Shown here piece by piece: positions 53,212 through 64,000 of a stretch of 64,000 nt of DNA. Below the pieces are notes generated by a model. That model was not told the origin of the DNA and ran no database searches. It was given only the letters and a program-made list of their open reading frames with translations. The stretch is from Campylorhamphus procurvoides (Eukaryota; Chordata; Aves; Passeriformes; Dendrocolaptidae). The number at the start of each line of letters is the position of its first letter. The stretch's first letter is position 1. The stretch spans positions 1 to 64,000 of the forward strand of contig WBMV01006214.1 in NCBI GenBank assembly GCA_013396655.1, written 5' to 3'. Made by a program: the position numbers and the translations under genes.

Positions 53212-56200
53212 CGTGGACTTCAGTTGTGAGTGGGCACCAAAAATACATCTCATGACAGGTGGTTCTGGGAAGGGCAAAGGGGGAGGGCTTTTTTTTGTAT
53301 TTTTTAAAGATTCCTTCGAAAAGGAACAGCCCTTTCTGACTATGTCTGGCATCCATTGATTGCATCAGTTTGTTATCCTGGTTATTTACCAAACTTTGCA
53401 CACTCTCCTGTTGTCCTGATGAAAACTGAGCCTCTACAAAGCTGTGCTACATTTAGAATGTAGCTGATGGATGTGGATAATTGCTTCCAAGTACTGTGAT
53501 AGAGTTGATGTTTCTAGCCTGCAAGAGAGTTAAGTACTAGAGTAGCACCATTGGCCTGCATGTGATTTGGATTTTCACTTGGTAGGAAAAGGAAACTGGA
53601 CAATGGATTGAAGAGGTGTTTCCTAAACTCTTAGTGAACAGAAGAGGAGTTACGCTGCCTGGCAGGAGTGTGCACAAAGACTGTAACTGGCAGTGCTCTC
53701 TGTCAGTGAATTGGAAGGCACTCTGTCATACACCCACATCTCTCTTTCACTCTCTTCAGCGAATAACAGTCTGAGGAAAAAACAAGTTCAGCATTTGTGG
53801 TCAAGGCATCTGAGGATGTTTATTTGAAAGAATAATAGCTACTGAATAAGTACACTATTTAGTAGCCTTAGGTAATCCCTCCTTTGTGATTTATGTGTTG
53901 TAGCAGAATGAGTATAAACAAACTGTTTGGAAAGGTGTACTTTGGTTTCTTTGAAAAGAAAACCCAAAGTAATCCTAGCCGGTCTTACTGCTAAATTCAA
54001 ATCAAGCCGTTCCCTAAAGTATGATAAACACTGCTGTGAAATAATGATTTCACCCCAAGTAGGAGGGAGGCATGCTGCAGTTTACTCTGAACACCTGCTC
54101 TGCGAGTGGGACCAGTGAGGATGAAAGGTGGGGAGGTTTCCATCTCCCTCCTTCCTGCACTGTCATGCCAACTTCCCATTACTTTGGGTGATCTCTACTG
54201 AACGTGTTTCAAACCGAAAGTATTGTAGTTTAGTACCAGTTGCTGTATGTGATGGGAATCAGTCCACAAGTAACCAGGTGAAACCATGAAAGGAGTCACA
54301 AACCGAACCTGTAAAGGCAAGTCTCAATGCAAGCTTAAGTCAGGTGTTAACCTTCATTTGTCTCTTTGATTATTTTTTTATGTATTGTTTTATTAATATC
54401 TAACTTTGATAGTTATTAAATTGATCTCTTGTCAGTCAAATGATCAACATTAGCTCAACTGCCAATGAAATAACTCAGTGTTACCAATTCATTTGGCACA
54501 GTTTCCTATAACTAGAACTGATACTACCAACAGGGAAAAAAAATTGACTTGAATCTCCATGTGCTGCAAGCATAACAAGACCAATGTAAAGACTTGTTCA
54601 TGTGCAGAAGTCTGGTAAGAAGAAATGGCTGCTTACCTACATGGTCAAAGTGCCTGGTTTCTTTTTTAGTTCTTTTGTCTTTATTTGTCAATGAAGAGGT
54701 ATTTAAACTTTTTTTTTCCACTTTGCACATGAATTCTGGAAGAAGACTGCATTAAAATGCAGTGATTGACATATATTACCTGCTCTCTTTGGGTATTGTA
54801 GTTATAACCTGTGTGGTCTGGGAAACAAAAATTCAGAGTTTTTTTTCCTTTCAGCAAATGGCTACCACAAATGGTTTCTGTAACATACCCTGAATGTACT
54901 GTAACTGCCTCTACCTTGAACACGCCTTTTCTATTTAAGTAGTTTGTAAGTATATTCTCTGAATTGTGAAGTGCGTAATGTACAACCAATGATGTCATAA
55001 CCTCTATAGTAGCCTTCTGCAAGTTCTGCTACCACCACCAAAATACTCAAAATTCAAGTTCAATGCATTTCCTCCAGGATTCGAACATGAGGAATTCACT
55101 GAAGTATAAAGGAATTGTTATATATATATGGGGGAGGAAATGTCAGAAGTCAGTAGGTCTTCAGCCCACTGTCAGCTGAGCTACTGAAGGGTGATTTCAC
55201 AAACTAATTCTTGGACCAGAAGATGGACTGTATTTAATCTCACAATCCTTTCTGTTCAGCTTCCTGTTCTTCCCATTCCTTTCCATGCTGTGTATTTCTT
55301 CGAGACTCACTCATCTTGCTTGTTTGTGTGTCTGGCCTAGTTTTGGGTTTTACTAGTTTAGCTGAAAGGGGATGCTGATGGTATTTGTATATTGCTGGTC
55401 CCTGATCTTACATGTGCGTAATTTTACAAATAGGAGTGCATTTAAGAAAAAAATATCAAGGTGCTAGTTAGTGTCTTCTTGGCTTCGCCTCAGTAAATGT
55501 TAATATTAATGTTAATATTCTCCTTTGCAAAAGTGATTTGTTCAAGCTACCTGCTTTTGAGGTACTTCTGAGAGAAAACCCTATGGAACAAGAGAGGTTG
55601 CTTACTGCTGTTCTGTAATGTGTCAAGACATTCTACATGGGGAGTGACATTACTGTGTTCATGAAGGCCTGCATAGTTAATGGAATGATTGGTATTGAAA
55701 GCTGAACTGTAGAGGGATTTTTTTTTAGCAAGGTTTAAAGCGGTTTGTGAATATTTCAGTGACTGATGTTTTGGATAAATTATAATAATGAGGGAATTGT
55801 CTGTGTATGGATGCAAATAATCATATTAGCAGCCCAAAGCTGACTTTTCCCCCAAAACATTGAATGCTGATCAAATAGCAAAGCTTTAATAAATAAATAA
55901 AATCACCACTGCCCATGGTACTTGCTTTCTAAGGGAAAGTACCAATTTCATTTTTACCAAATCACCTCTGCCATATAATATCTACAGCATCCAGTAGTAC
56001 CTCATGGGAAAAGCTAGCTGTCTTGTAGCTCTCTAGAGGAATTGCCCACGTTACAGCCAGTCTGTGCTTAGGTGTAACTTGTCACCAAGGTACATGTGAA
56101 AGCATTGGAGCTGAGCTCCTGGAAGAGATAGACAGGATTCGTTGCCTTTCTAGCTCATTACACTTTTCTTGCTTGCTATCCAAGCAAGGATGCTGGGATA

Positions 56201-56945
56201 TATGATGAGTCTTTTCACTGTGGTGAATGTGGCCCTTCTTTATACATCGTAAAGAGGCCAAAAAGAAAAAAAAAAAATCCCTCTACCTCTACACCTGTTG
56301 TTCACCTGTAAAATTTCAAGCTACAAAATGATATATATATTTTAATCTTTTTTGTCTTTCAGAAGCATACTAATTGTTTGCCACTGAGGCCTTTTATCTA
56401 CTGTATTTTAATATGTTCATTTGATAGTCATCAAGATCTCTTTGTACTTCTAACCTGTAGAACTTGTCATGTTTCTTACTGCTCTTTTTTCCTTGTTCTC
56501 CAGTCCACTTTTAAATTGATAAATAGAAAGCTGTACACTCTCTATTCCTGTTACATTTTACACTAGTGGAACTGGTATTTTGGTAGCGCCTTAATTTTGC
56601 AGTTGTGAAATGATTGTATCAACTCTTATCTGGGGCTTCTGACCAGATGTAAACGAGTATGTTTAATGTAGATAAACTTGAAACCATTTTTTACTGTTTT
56701 AAAGCTAGAAATGAAATGGAGTGTGTACATATGTATAAATATAAATTATTAATCTGCACCTTTTTGTATCTAGTAAATACAGGAGAAGTTCATGTTCTAA
56801 CCACATTTGGCACTTCTTGTTGCATAAACAAAGCCAAAACTTTTTTTAAAAATTGCAATGTTCATTTCATGTATATTTGCAATATTCATGGGAAATGTAT
56901 TTAATTTATGTGATATTTGGAATAAACCAGGTTGAATTTATAAGA
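53212..56945 (+). other. LONRF2: LONRF2 3' UTR
   Basis: 3.7 kb of AT-rich, non-coding sequence after the stop codon, with no recognised repeat. AATAAA hexamers occur at 55,888-55,893 (an internal, possibly proximal site) and 56,921-56,926 (distal). The last 150 bases, T- and A-rich with TTGCAATATTCATGGG before the distal signal, look like a typical 3' terminus. The extent is inferred. Confidence 0.7.
56921..56926 (+). terminator. LONRF2: Distal poly(A) signal of LONRF2
   Basis: AATAAA preceded by T-rich sequence and followed by AGAGTGTGAGTTCATGG, a GU-containing downstream element. A strongly G-rich segment follows about 220 bases later. Confidence 0.7.
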
Positions 56946-57144
56946 GTGTGAGTTCATGGGGAAAGCTTTATCACGCTGGAGGATTAAAGATCAAGAGCTG
57001 TGGTAAATATGGTCAGAAATATATTGCTGATATACTGTGGTCAGAAGGGGGATGATAGTTTGCTGGGGACCCAGGGCAGCCTATGGCACCGAGTGTGAAT
57101 GGGAGGGGTGGATATAAAGGGGAGCTGGAGGTCCCCAAAATACA

Positions 57145-57181
57145 GGGGGAGGAGGGGCCCTTGGCAAAGGTGGGGTAGGGG
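57145..57181 (+). promoter_or_regulatory. G-rich pause-like segment after LONRF2
   Basis: GGGGGAGGAGGGG at 57,145-57,157 resembles the MAZ-type pause element (GGGGGAGGGGG). It is followed by GGGG and GGGG tracts at 57,172-57,181. Position just past the distal poly(A) signal fits a transcription-pausing or termination role. It also meets a G-quadruplex-like pattern. Confidence 0.4.
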
Positions 57182-60100
57182 AGATGAACCTTTAGCTCCC
57201 TCAGGAGTGCAGGAGTGGATTGTGACAAAGAAGGGGTAGGGCTGTGAAATGGGATTTTCCTTTTGTAGGTTTTTTAGCCCTAAGCATGACCTGATTGGGC
57301 CCATAGAATAAACTTGAAAAAAATAAACATGGTTACAATGAAGAACAAAAAATGCTTTATTGTCTAAGCCCAGTAAAATAAAATACCTTCAGAGGGTTAT
57401 ACGGTTGAGATGATGTTTCAAACTGACAATGGGCATGGTTGGCACCAGTGTAGGGAGTGGTGGGATACTGGTCAAGGCTGCAGCAGCAGCAAAGCTTTGA
57501 TGATCCTTGTGAGTTCCTTCCAGCTCAGGATATTCCACTCTAAAATGGAGTTGTGTGAGGGCAAAGCTGAGCCAGACTGTGGAGAGCACATTGCATCCCT
57601 CAGTTGTGCCTTATTGCCAGCTAAGCTGCTAACTGAAACCATTGTGAAGGTGGTTTTTGTAAATAGTAGTTTGGTGTTTTTCTCTTCTGGTGTTGGACTG
57701 ACTTTGGCCTTTGTGCCTGTATTCACTGAGTGTCTGAGCAAACACACGTCAGTTACAGGACTGCTCTTTAATGATGGGGCGTGTAAATGCTTTAGCTGCT
57801 TTGATACACTGGACAGCAGCGTTCCTGAAACATCATTCCTTTCACCAAAGGAAGGAGGTGGGGAAAGATGATCAAGGTTTCCTTTTTACAACCCAGATTC
57901 TTGTGCACCTTGAGACCTGAGACCAGAAGTAAATAGAGGTAAAGCGACTGCATGAAGTTAGTAAATAGGGGGTTTTCCCCTCATCCTGCGTGTCCTCTGC
58001 TAGTGGATGTCGAGCCCTGGAGAGGCAGCATCTCAAGATTGTGCCTTCTTCCCTGAATAATGCCATTCTCAGATTGTGGAAACCTTAATGGTCTGTTTTC
58101 CTATTTACATCACTGCTTCACCAAACCAGGAACCAAAAATGATGCTGTTTAATTCTATCCAGCAGCACTTGCTTGAAGCTGTTTGCTATTGAACCATAGA
58201 GTAAGAAGGATGAGTAATCTGTTGGAAAAAATCTGATACTATCAGTCAGGTGCAAAAAAGTGAATCCATGCCAGCACTTTCCTTAGTTCCTCTAATGAAT
58301 GTGCATACTACACTTACAGCTAAAAGACAAGCATGTTTTCAGTTACATTTATGTTACTTGGAAGGAACAAGTTGTTTCTAAATTGAGATGAATATCACTT
58401 ACTGGCAACTTTTTATAGCTCTGTTCTGCCATATGTGGGGTTCTGCCTTGTCTGCTAAATTTGGGACTTCATGCATTCATGGAAATGTCTTCACTTGTAA
58501 ATGTTGCTGACATTTTTTCTCACAAACATCTGCTGCTCTTTTTGTGCAGCAGCCACATTGGAGCCCTGCTCCTCAGAGGACCTGGATTTTGAACACAAGC
58601 TGGTCCTGGGGTCAGGCCAGTTCCAATCTCACCACAGATGGAGTTACAGAAACAACTCTGGTCCACTTACCCAGTATACTCCAGAGGCAGAGCTGAAACT
58701 TGTCAAGTTATAGTCCTGTGTCTGTGCAAAGCTGAGAATGGCATCTTGAGGATGGTATATGGGAAGTGACCAAGAACATAATTTGTCTTCAACCATAGCA
58801 AAAGCCAAGGGGAAGCACCTCTCTGTAGCCCCTTCAGCCCATTAACCTATTCATGTTTACCACAGCTTTAAATCCTCCCACCTTCAGTTCAGTACATGAA
58901 GCCCACAGGAGACCACCTGCTCATCATCCTGGGTCTTCATTGTGATTCCTTCTTATCACAAGATCTTGTTCTTCCCTTGCTGATCCACTGGTTTTCAAGG
59001 GTCAAAAGGGTTAAATAAACCAAACACCCAGAAAGGTTTTGCTGACTGGTGGCTGCAGTTGCCAATTCTTTGGCCAAAGCTGCTGTTAAAAGAGTAGTTT
59101 CAGGCAGCAGGGCTCATGTCAGAGCAGATCTAGCAGGGAAAGATACTTTTAAAGCAAAAGGGGGGAGGCATATGTAATGTGTCCTTCATAATCAGAGGAG
59201 AGATACCCAACTGAGCTCAGCCCTGCCATGGAGCAAGTACCTCATGTTTTCTGCTGATGGCTGAGGCACCTCAGAGTGCTGACTGGTTACCCTTGCTGGC
59301 TAACAGAAGACAAACTTGCTGTGGCTAAGTAGCCATGGTACCAGAAAAATGCCAAAGTGCTCCACGCCAGCTTTATTTTATCTGAAATTATTTGGCTTGG
59401 GCAGAAGGCGAAAGGTCATCCATTGCCTCAGTGGCACTCCACCTAGCAAGAGCCCCAGCACCAATGTGATTTCCCCACTGCCTCTGTCTTCTAGTGTTCA
59501 GGTGAGCTCTATCCCCATGAGGTTGCATGGAAATTTGAACCTGACACCAACTCATCTTCAAGTAGTTCCAGTTAAACCACCAGTCTTGAATGTCTTGTTA
59601 CAGAGAATAAGTCCTTTATCAAGAAGTGTAACAAGGCTGTCAAGGTACATTTGGTTTCTGCCTCTCAAGTACACGTCACCAGAGCCTAAGCTGCATCAGG
59701 GGCTTTGCTAGAGTGTGACTTCATTCCTGACACCTTCAAGTAGCTGCATGGAGCCCTGCCCATACTTTCAGAAAATGTACTGTAGCATCTCAAAAGGATA
59801 TTCTTCCCTACAGGCACACCCTACAGGTGTTTCTTCATGTGGAGCACACTCAGAACAACTTCATTTTAAGTAAGGTCTTAAGTGGATGTAAGACCCAAAG
59901 GGTGTAGAGCTAAAACTTCATTGCCAATGGAGATGGAGGGTCAAATAGAGGTATTCAAAGAAAACAAGTTACTTATCCAGAACCCAAAATCAGTATGTGT
60001 GCCATGTGTGTTTTCATCCCAGCCTACTTCCCATCCTCTTGGTTCTGTCTTTCCTTGGTCTTTGCTGGAAGCGGAGTGCAGGAGGGCATGTGAGGGAACA

Positions 60101-61383
60101 CTCGAAGCTCAAGCACTGTGCTCTGTGGTGGGACCTGAGCAAGTCCAGATGAATGGCTGATACTGAAGTATCCAGCCTAGTTTGCTTAAGGTGCACCATT
60201 CCCAAAGCTTATGTGTATGTGTGGGAAAACTCTGGAAGATAGGAAGTTACTTTAGAGTAAGTTTTTACTCTCTTTTGGTCACTGTTCGTACAAATCAGCT
60301 CTCTGTCCCCTCTACCACCCCATCAGGCATACTTAACAAAGCTCAGGATTAAGCTCATTTGAATCCAGGCAGAGTGAAATCCTTCATTAGAATTGGGTGA
60401 TGTTCCAAGTAGCCTAATGTCCTTTCTCAATACTGAATAGTATCAGATACTTGAAAAATACAAGAAATTCTTGAATGGGAAAAATGAAAAGAATCTGGCA
60501 AGATGTTTCTCTTAAATCCCTTAATTTTAGTCTTCTATATGTCCTGGAAAGCTTTTTCTTTTCCAAATTTGTGTATAGAATTTGAGGGAGGCTCTGACCT
60601 TGAGAAGTAATGTGGTATAATCATGGCATTAATGAAAAACAATCCTTCCTTCTTAAATCCTGCAATATTGTGACCTCAGTACCACAATGTACCAACACAT
60701 ACTTCAAATTAATTGTGCACATAGATCTTAAAATTTTCCCTTTTCTAAAAAAATTGTTTTGTCTTATCTCAGAACTACTAATATTTCTGGTTGTGTTCTG
60801 TTGCTAGAGAGGCCCAAATCGATCACACATTCCTAAATAAAGGAATTGTAAAAAGAAATGTGCCTCCCACTCTTCACACCCTCAGATGTTTTGTTTGCTG
60901 TGTAGACAGTTACAGGGTTGTGTTCAGAACTGTGTGTCTGAATTGCAGGCTTCTCATTTCACAGAGGTGCCTTGTTACCAGATGGTGTTTTCAAGCAAGT
61001 AATTTTCATGTTTGCTTAGCAGCAATTGACTGCATAAGTGCCAGCTTTGGCCAGACCTTTTCAAATATTGTCAATATGTGCTAATTCTACAGTGCAAAGG
61101 CTTCTTCATTTTATCTTTCTAAGTAATAGCAGGTAATTCCTCTTGGAGAATGTGTACTAAAACATTGGTAAGGGTTGATGTTCTTCCAGTTGTAAGACAG
61201 CCTGGGTGTGCATCTTCTTTTTAGTGGTGGTATCTGTTCCCCTTTAGTCAGACAGCTGCTGATTGCAGTCTGCCTTTTGCTCAGCACTCTCCTCCTTCTG
61301 TGTGTAGTGCTGGAAAATCTCTTGGCTTGGAGGAGTTAAATATTTCTGTGCTTTTGTGTGAGTCATCTGTCCCCGAATGAGGA

Positions 61384-61640
61384 GTGGGTTTGCTTGCAAG
61401 CACGTCTTGTTTTGGAGCTGGTCCTGGAACAGGAGTGCACGGCTCACGTCCGACATGCACCCGCCTGGGCAGAAACCAAGCAAGAGCCGCTGCAAATGGA
61501 AACACATCGAGAGTGGAGGGGAAGCACAGGGCTCGGGGAGGGTCAGCCAGCGATGCTGTCACTGCCTGCAGTCATTCGAGGTGGCAGAAGGAATACAGGG
61601 AAACCGGGAATGTTTTTGGCTCTGCCTCGGTTCATAAGCT
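61384..61640. promoter_or_regulatory. CpG-dense patch in AT-rich intergenic DNA
   Basis: About a dozen CpG dinucleotides fall within roughly 230 bases (for example in CACGTCC, CCGAC, CCCGCC, GCCGC and CTCGG), far denser than the flanks. Several overlapping frames on both strands are open, a usual side effect of GC-richness. It could be a small orphan CpG island or enhancer. No promoter motif is decisive. Confidence 0.4.
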
Positions 61641-63299
61641 GTGTGTGAGATTGTTCTCTGGCACAGGCACTGCTTGGCACAGAGGAGCTGTGTGTGTCCA
61701 CAGTGTTAAATCCTCTTTCTACCCAAAATGTGCAGCTTCACACAAACTACCTGTTGGGAATGGTTCCTGCATTGGTGCAGATATGAGGAGGTGGGGTACA
61801 AGAGAGTGTAACATTATCTGGCAGGAGCGTAAAATTTTCCTTAGCTCTTCTTAATTTACTTGTATAGGCATAGCCTTGAGAATTGTTTTCTTAGATAATG
61901 AGAAGTTTCACAGTAAGGGGCTTTGGGTCTGTGGGAGGTGAGCACAGCCGGGGTGGGACTGTGAGGGGAGCAGTTTGACTCCAGCTGGCTTTGGAAACAA
62001 CACTGGTGACTAGCATAGGGAATCCTAGCAGGTATTTCCTAGACAAGTGCATATGCAAGGCTTTACGGTGCTCTGGCTTGGTCTCTCTAAGAGGAATACA
62101 AGGTCTTGGTCTGCTAGGTGTGTGGGAAGGGGAGGCAGTAGAGGATTTGAGAAATGGTGATAAATTTTGGAAGAAATCACAGGAAAGTGTCCTAAGGGAT
62201 TTGCCGCACTGAATGAGGACAGCATACAACCCCAGCCTCTTGCATATAGGGCTGATGATGACCAAAGATCCTGAGTGCACTGCACCATAAAGGAGTGTAA
62301 AGCCACCAGTCTGGACAGAAATAAAAGCCAGTCTGGCTCAGTGCCATGTTTTCAGCAGTAGCCAAAAACCCAGAAGAGTACAGGGTAATACTAATACTTC
62401 ATCTCTCAACCTCCAGCACTGAAGAGACTTCCTAAGCCAGATATCATGTGTGTGTTTCAGAGGCTTCAGCAGATTTCATGACTGTATTTTTTAATTACAT
62501 CTTTTTGAACCCACAGCCTTGTTTGGCAAGGATGTGTAAAGGGCTGCTTTTCATTTTGGACTAGGAACTTACCAGCTTCTGCCTAGCTCTTGTATTGAGA
62601 GATACAACAGGCACCAGCAGGAGGTACCAGGAGCTGTAAAAGGGAAGGGATTCTTCCTTGAAGCCCAGGATCTCTCTTTGTTTTTTCCACTTTTGTTGCA
62701 CTGTTAGAACTGGTATCGACCTTTGTCAGACCAGAGTTCAGGCTCAGCCTCTCACTTAGATCCCTTCTGTAATCCCTTATGATCAGCCATCACCTGTATA
62801 ACCCTAAATGATTCAGTTTTATCAACAGAAAGATCTGTGGTGGGTTCATGGAGGCCCAAGTAAGCCAAGCAGCCAGGCAACCCAAAAGGAAGCTGGATCG
62901 ATGGTCTTTGCCAGAATGAGGCAGAGACTCTGCTGGCAGCAGAGTTTGCATAATATGATAGAAGCATATTTGTAGCCTATTTTTTTTTCTATTCAACTGG
63001 CAGTTTTGCCATTGCCTCTTCCCGCAGCTTTAGAAAGCCTAACACAGAACACATGCTAGAGAGAAATCAGCCTAAAACATTTGCATGAAGTAGAAGATGT
63101 TTCTGCTCTCCGTGAAGGAAGCGGCCACAAAATGCAGAAACTAATCAGATTAAAATCATGCATATCAAATGCTTCAATTCATCATTGAAAGATAAAAGCT
63201 GAGAGGTCACCTCTGAGCTTTAGAATCATCAGCTGACAGCAGACCATGCTAGTGTTATCAGTTAGGCACTGTGGGAATACTTGGCTGTTACCTAGTATT

Positions 63300-63682
63300 T
63301 GGGAGAGTCAGAGCCAAGACAGCTGACCCCAACTCACCACAGGGACACCCCAACACCATATGGTGTCATGCTCAGCATATAAAGCTGGAGGAAGAAGGAG
63401 AACGGGAGGGGGTGGAAACACATACACATTCAGACTGATGGCTCTGTCTTCTGAAGTCACCATTATACATGCTGAAGACTGCCTTTTTTGAACACCTGCC
63501 TGACCATGTGAAGGGGTGAATTAATTTTTTGTTTTGCTTTTGCTTTACCTATTAAATCATCTTTATCTGAACCCACAAATTTTCTCACTTTTTTCTCCCC
63601 AATTCTCACCTCCATCCCACTGGGGAGAGGGCAGTGAGAGGCTGTGTGGTGTTTACGTGTCAGCTGGGATTGAACCATGACA
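63300..63682 (+). mobile_element. Endogenous retrovirus LTR, apparently solo, diverged
   Basis: The sequence ends GGGATTGAACCATGACA and contains a TTTACCTATTAAATCATC block, a TTTATCTGAACCCAC block and a 'CCATCCCACTGGGGAG' block. I recognise this from memory as a repeated LTR in neoavian genomes (ERVL-like). A TATA-like CATATAAAG at about 63,376 precedes the polyadenylation-like region, which supports plus orientation. The 5' boundary is uncertain and may lie up to 70 bases further left. No retroviral coding region is next to it on the left, and 318 bases of ordinary sequence follow to the window end. It is an old, non-coding remnant. Confidence 0.72.
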
Positions 63683-64000
63683 TACAGCCGGTACATGAAG
63701 CCTTTTCTTTGCTTACCACTGGTTACCCAGCTCCCCTCACTGCATAACAACTAACAGGAACACCAGGTGACTTGTCACCCTATCTTCTCTCACCTCTGCT
63801 TAGCTCTTGGCTTTTGCAAAAAGGAACAGGCACAAAGGCAGCCAGCTGTGCTGTGCCAAGCCAGCTCAAGGGCTTCACCCTGACCCTACCCTGGTACCAC
63901 TCCCAGACACCAAGGAGAAGAGCCCTACACAAATCCTCCACACCGTAGTGTCCCACCAATTCTGCTTCTGTCAGTAACTTTATGCCTTCGAGGGCTGTAG
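63683..64000. other. Intergenic, no feature seen
   Basis: C-rich unique-looking sequence to the end of the window, with no exon or repeat recognised. Confidence 0.6.

Larger units (their letters stand above)
56946..63299. other. Intergenic, downstream of LONRF2
   Basis: Non-coding sequence apart from the G-rich segment at 57,145-57,181 and the CpG-dense patch at 61,384-61,640, listed separately. Frames of 131 to 156 codons occur (for example 57,410-57,871 and 59,316-59,711) but show no domain and no consistent exon signals. By human synteny this should be the interval before AFF3. No AFF3 exon is recognised. Confidence 0.65.

Noticed and set aside
58501..58713. Possible exon after a TTTTGTGCAG acceptor-like site
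   Set aside because: The peptide (ATLEPCSSEDLDFEHKLV and onward) matches nothing I recognise, there is no partner exon or donor, and it lies beyond the LONRF2 poly(A) site.

Overview
This is vertebrate nuclear DNA, almost certainly from a bird and probably a neoavian one. The genes have many short exons with GT-AG introns. The interspersed repeats I can recognise are mostly CR1 LINE fragments, the dominant avian retroposon, and the right end carries an endogenous-retrovirus LTR of a type I associate with neoavian genomes. I see no operons, CRISPR arrays, bacterial genes or other prokaryotic features.

Layout. Bases 1-763 hold the end of CHST10 (HNK-1 sulfotransferase) on the plus strand: the tail of its last intron and its last coding exon, followed by its 3' UTR. 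About 20 kb of intergenic DNA follows, with CR1 fragments at about 7.98-8.31 kb (minus strand) and 11.07-11.61 kb (plus strand). At 21.8-23.9 kb there is a GC- and CpG-rich island interrupted by an 871-base run of N. This is the promoter and first-exon region of the second gene, LONRF2. Exon 1, which should encode roughly the first 220 residues, is not readable because it falls in the gap. Eleven further coding exons (exons 2-12) lie at 37,198-53,211 on the plus strand, all in compatible phase. They encode TPR-type helices, a variable linker, a C3HC4 RING finger split over two exons, and a C-terminal LON-like substrate-binding domain, 531 readable residues in all. The 3' UTR runs to a poly(A) signal at 56,921. 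The last 7 kb is intergenic, with a G-rich segment just after the LONRF2 end, a CpG-dense patch near 61.4-61.6 kb, and an LTR near 63.3-63.7 kb.

The order CHST10 then LONRF2, same strand and head-to-tail, matches the human arrangement at 2q11.2, where AFF3 is the next gene in the same direction. The two genes have unrelated jobs: a Golgi carbohydrate sulfotransferase that makes the neural HNK-1 epitope, and a RING/LON ubiquitin ligase. I found no convincing undescribed biological system. The points most worth checking are the missing LONRF2 exon 1, structured GC-rich DNA around it, the G-rich segment after its poly(A) site, the CpG-dense patch downstream, and in-frame sequence ahead of exons 2 and 6 that could allow shorter isoforms.
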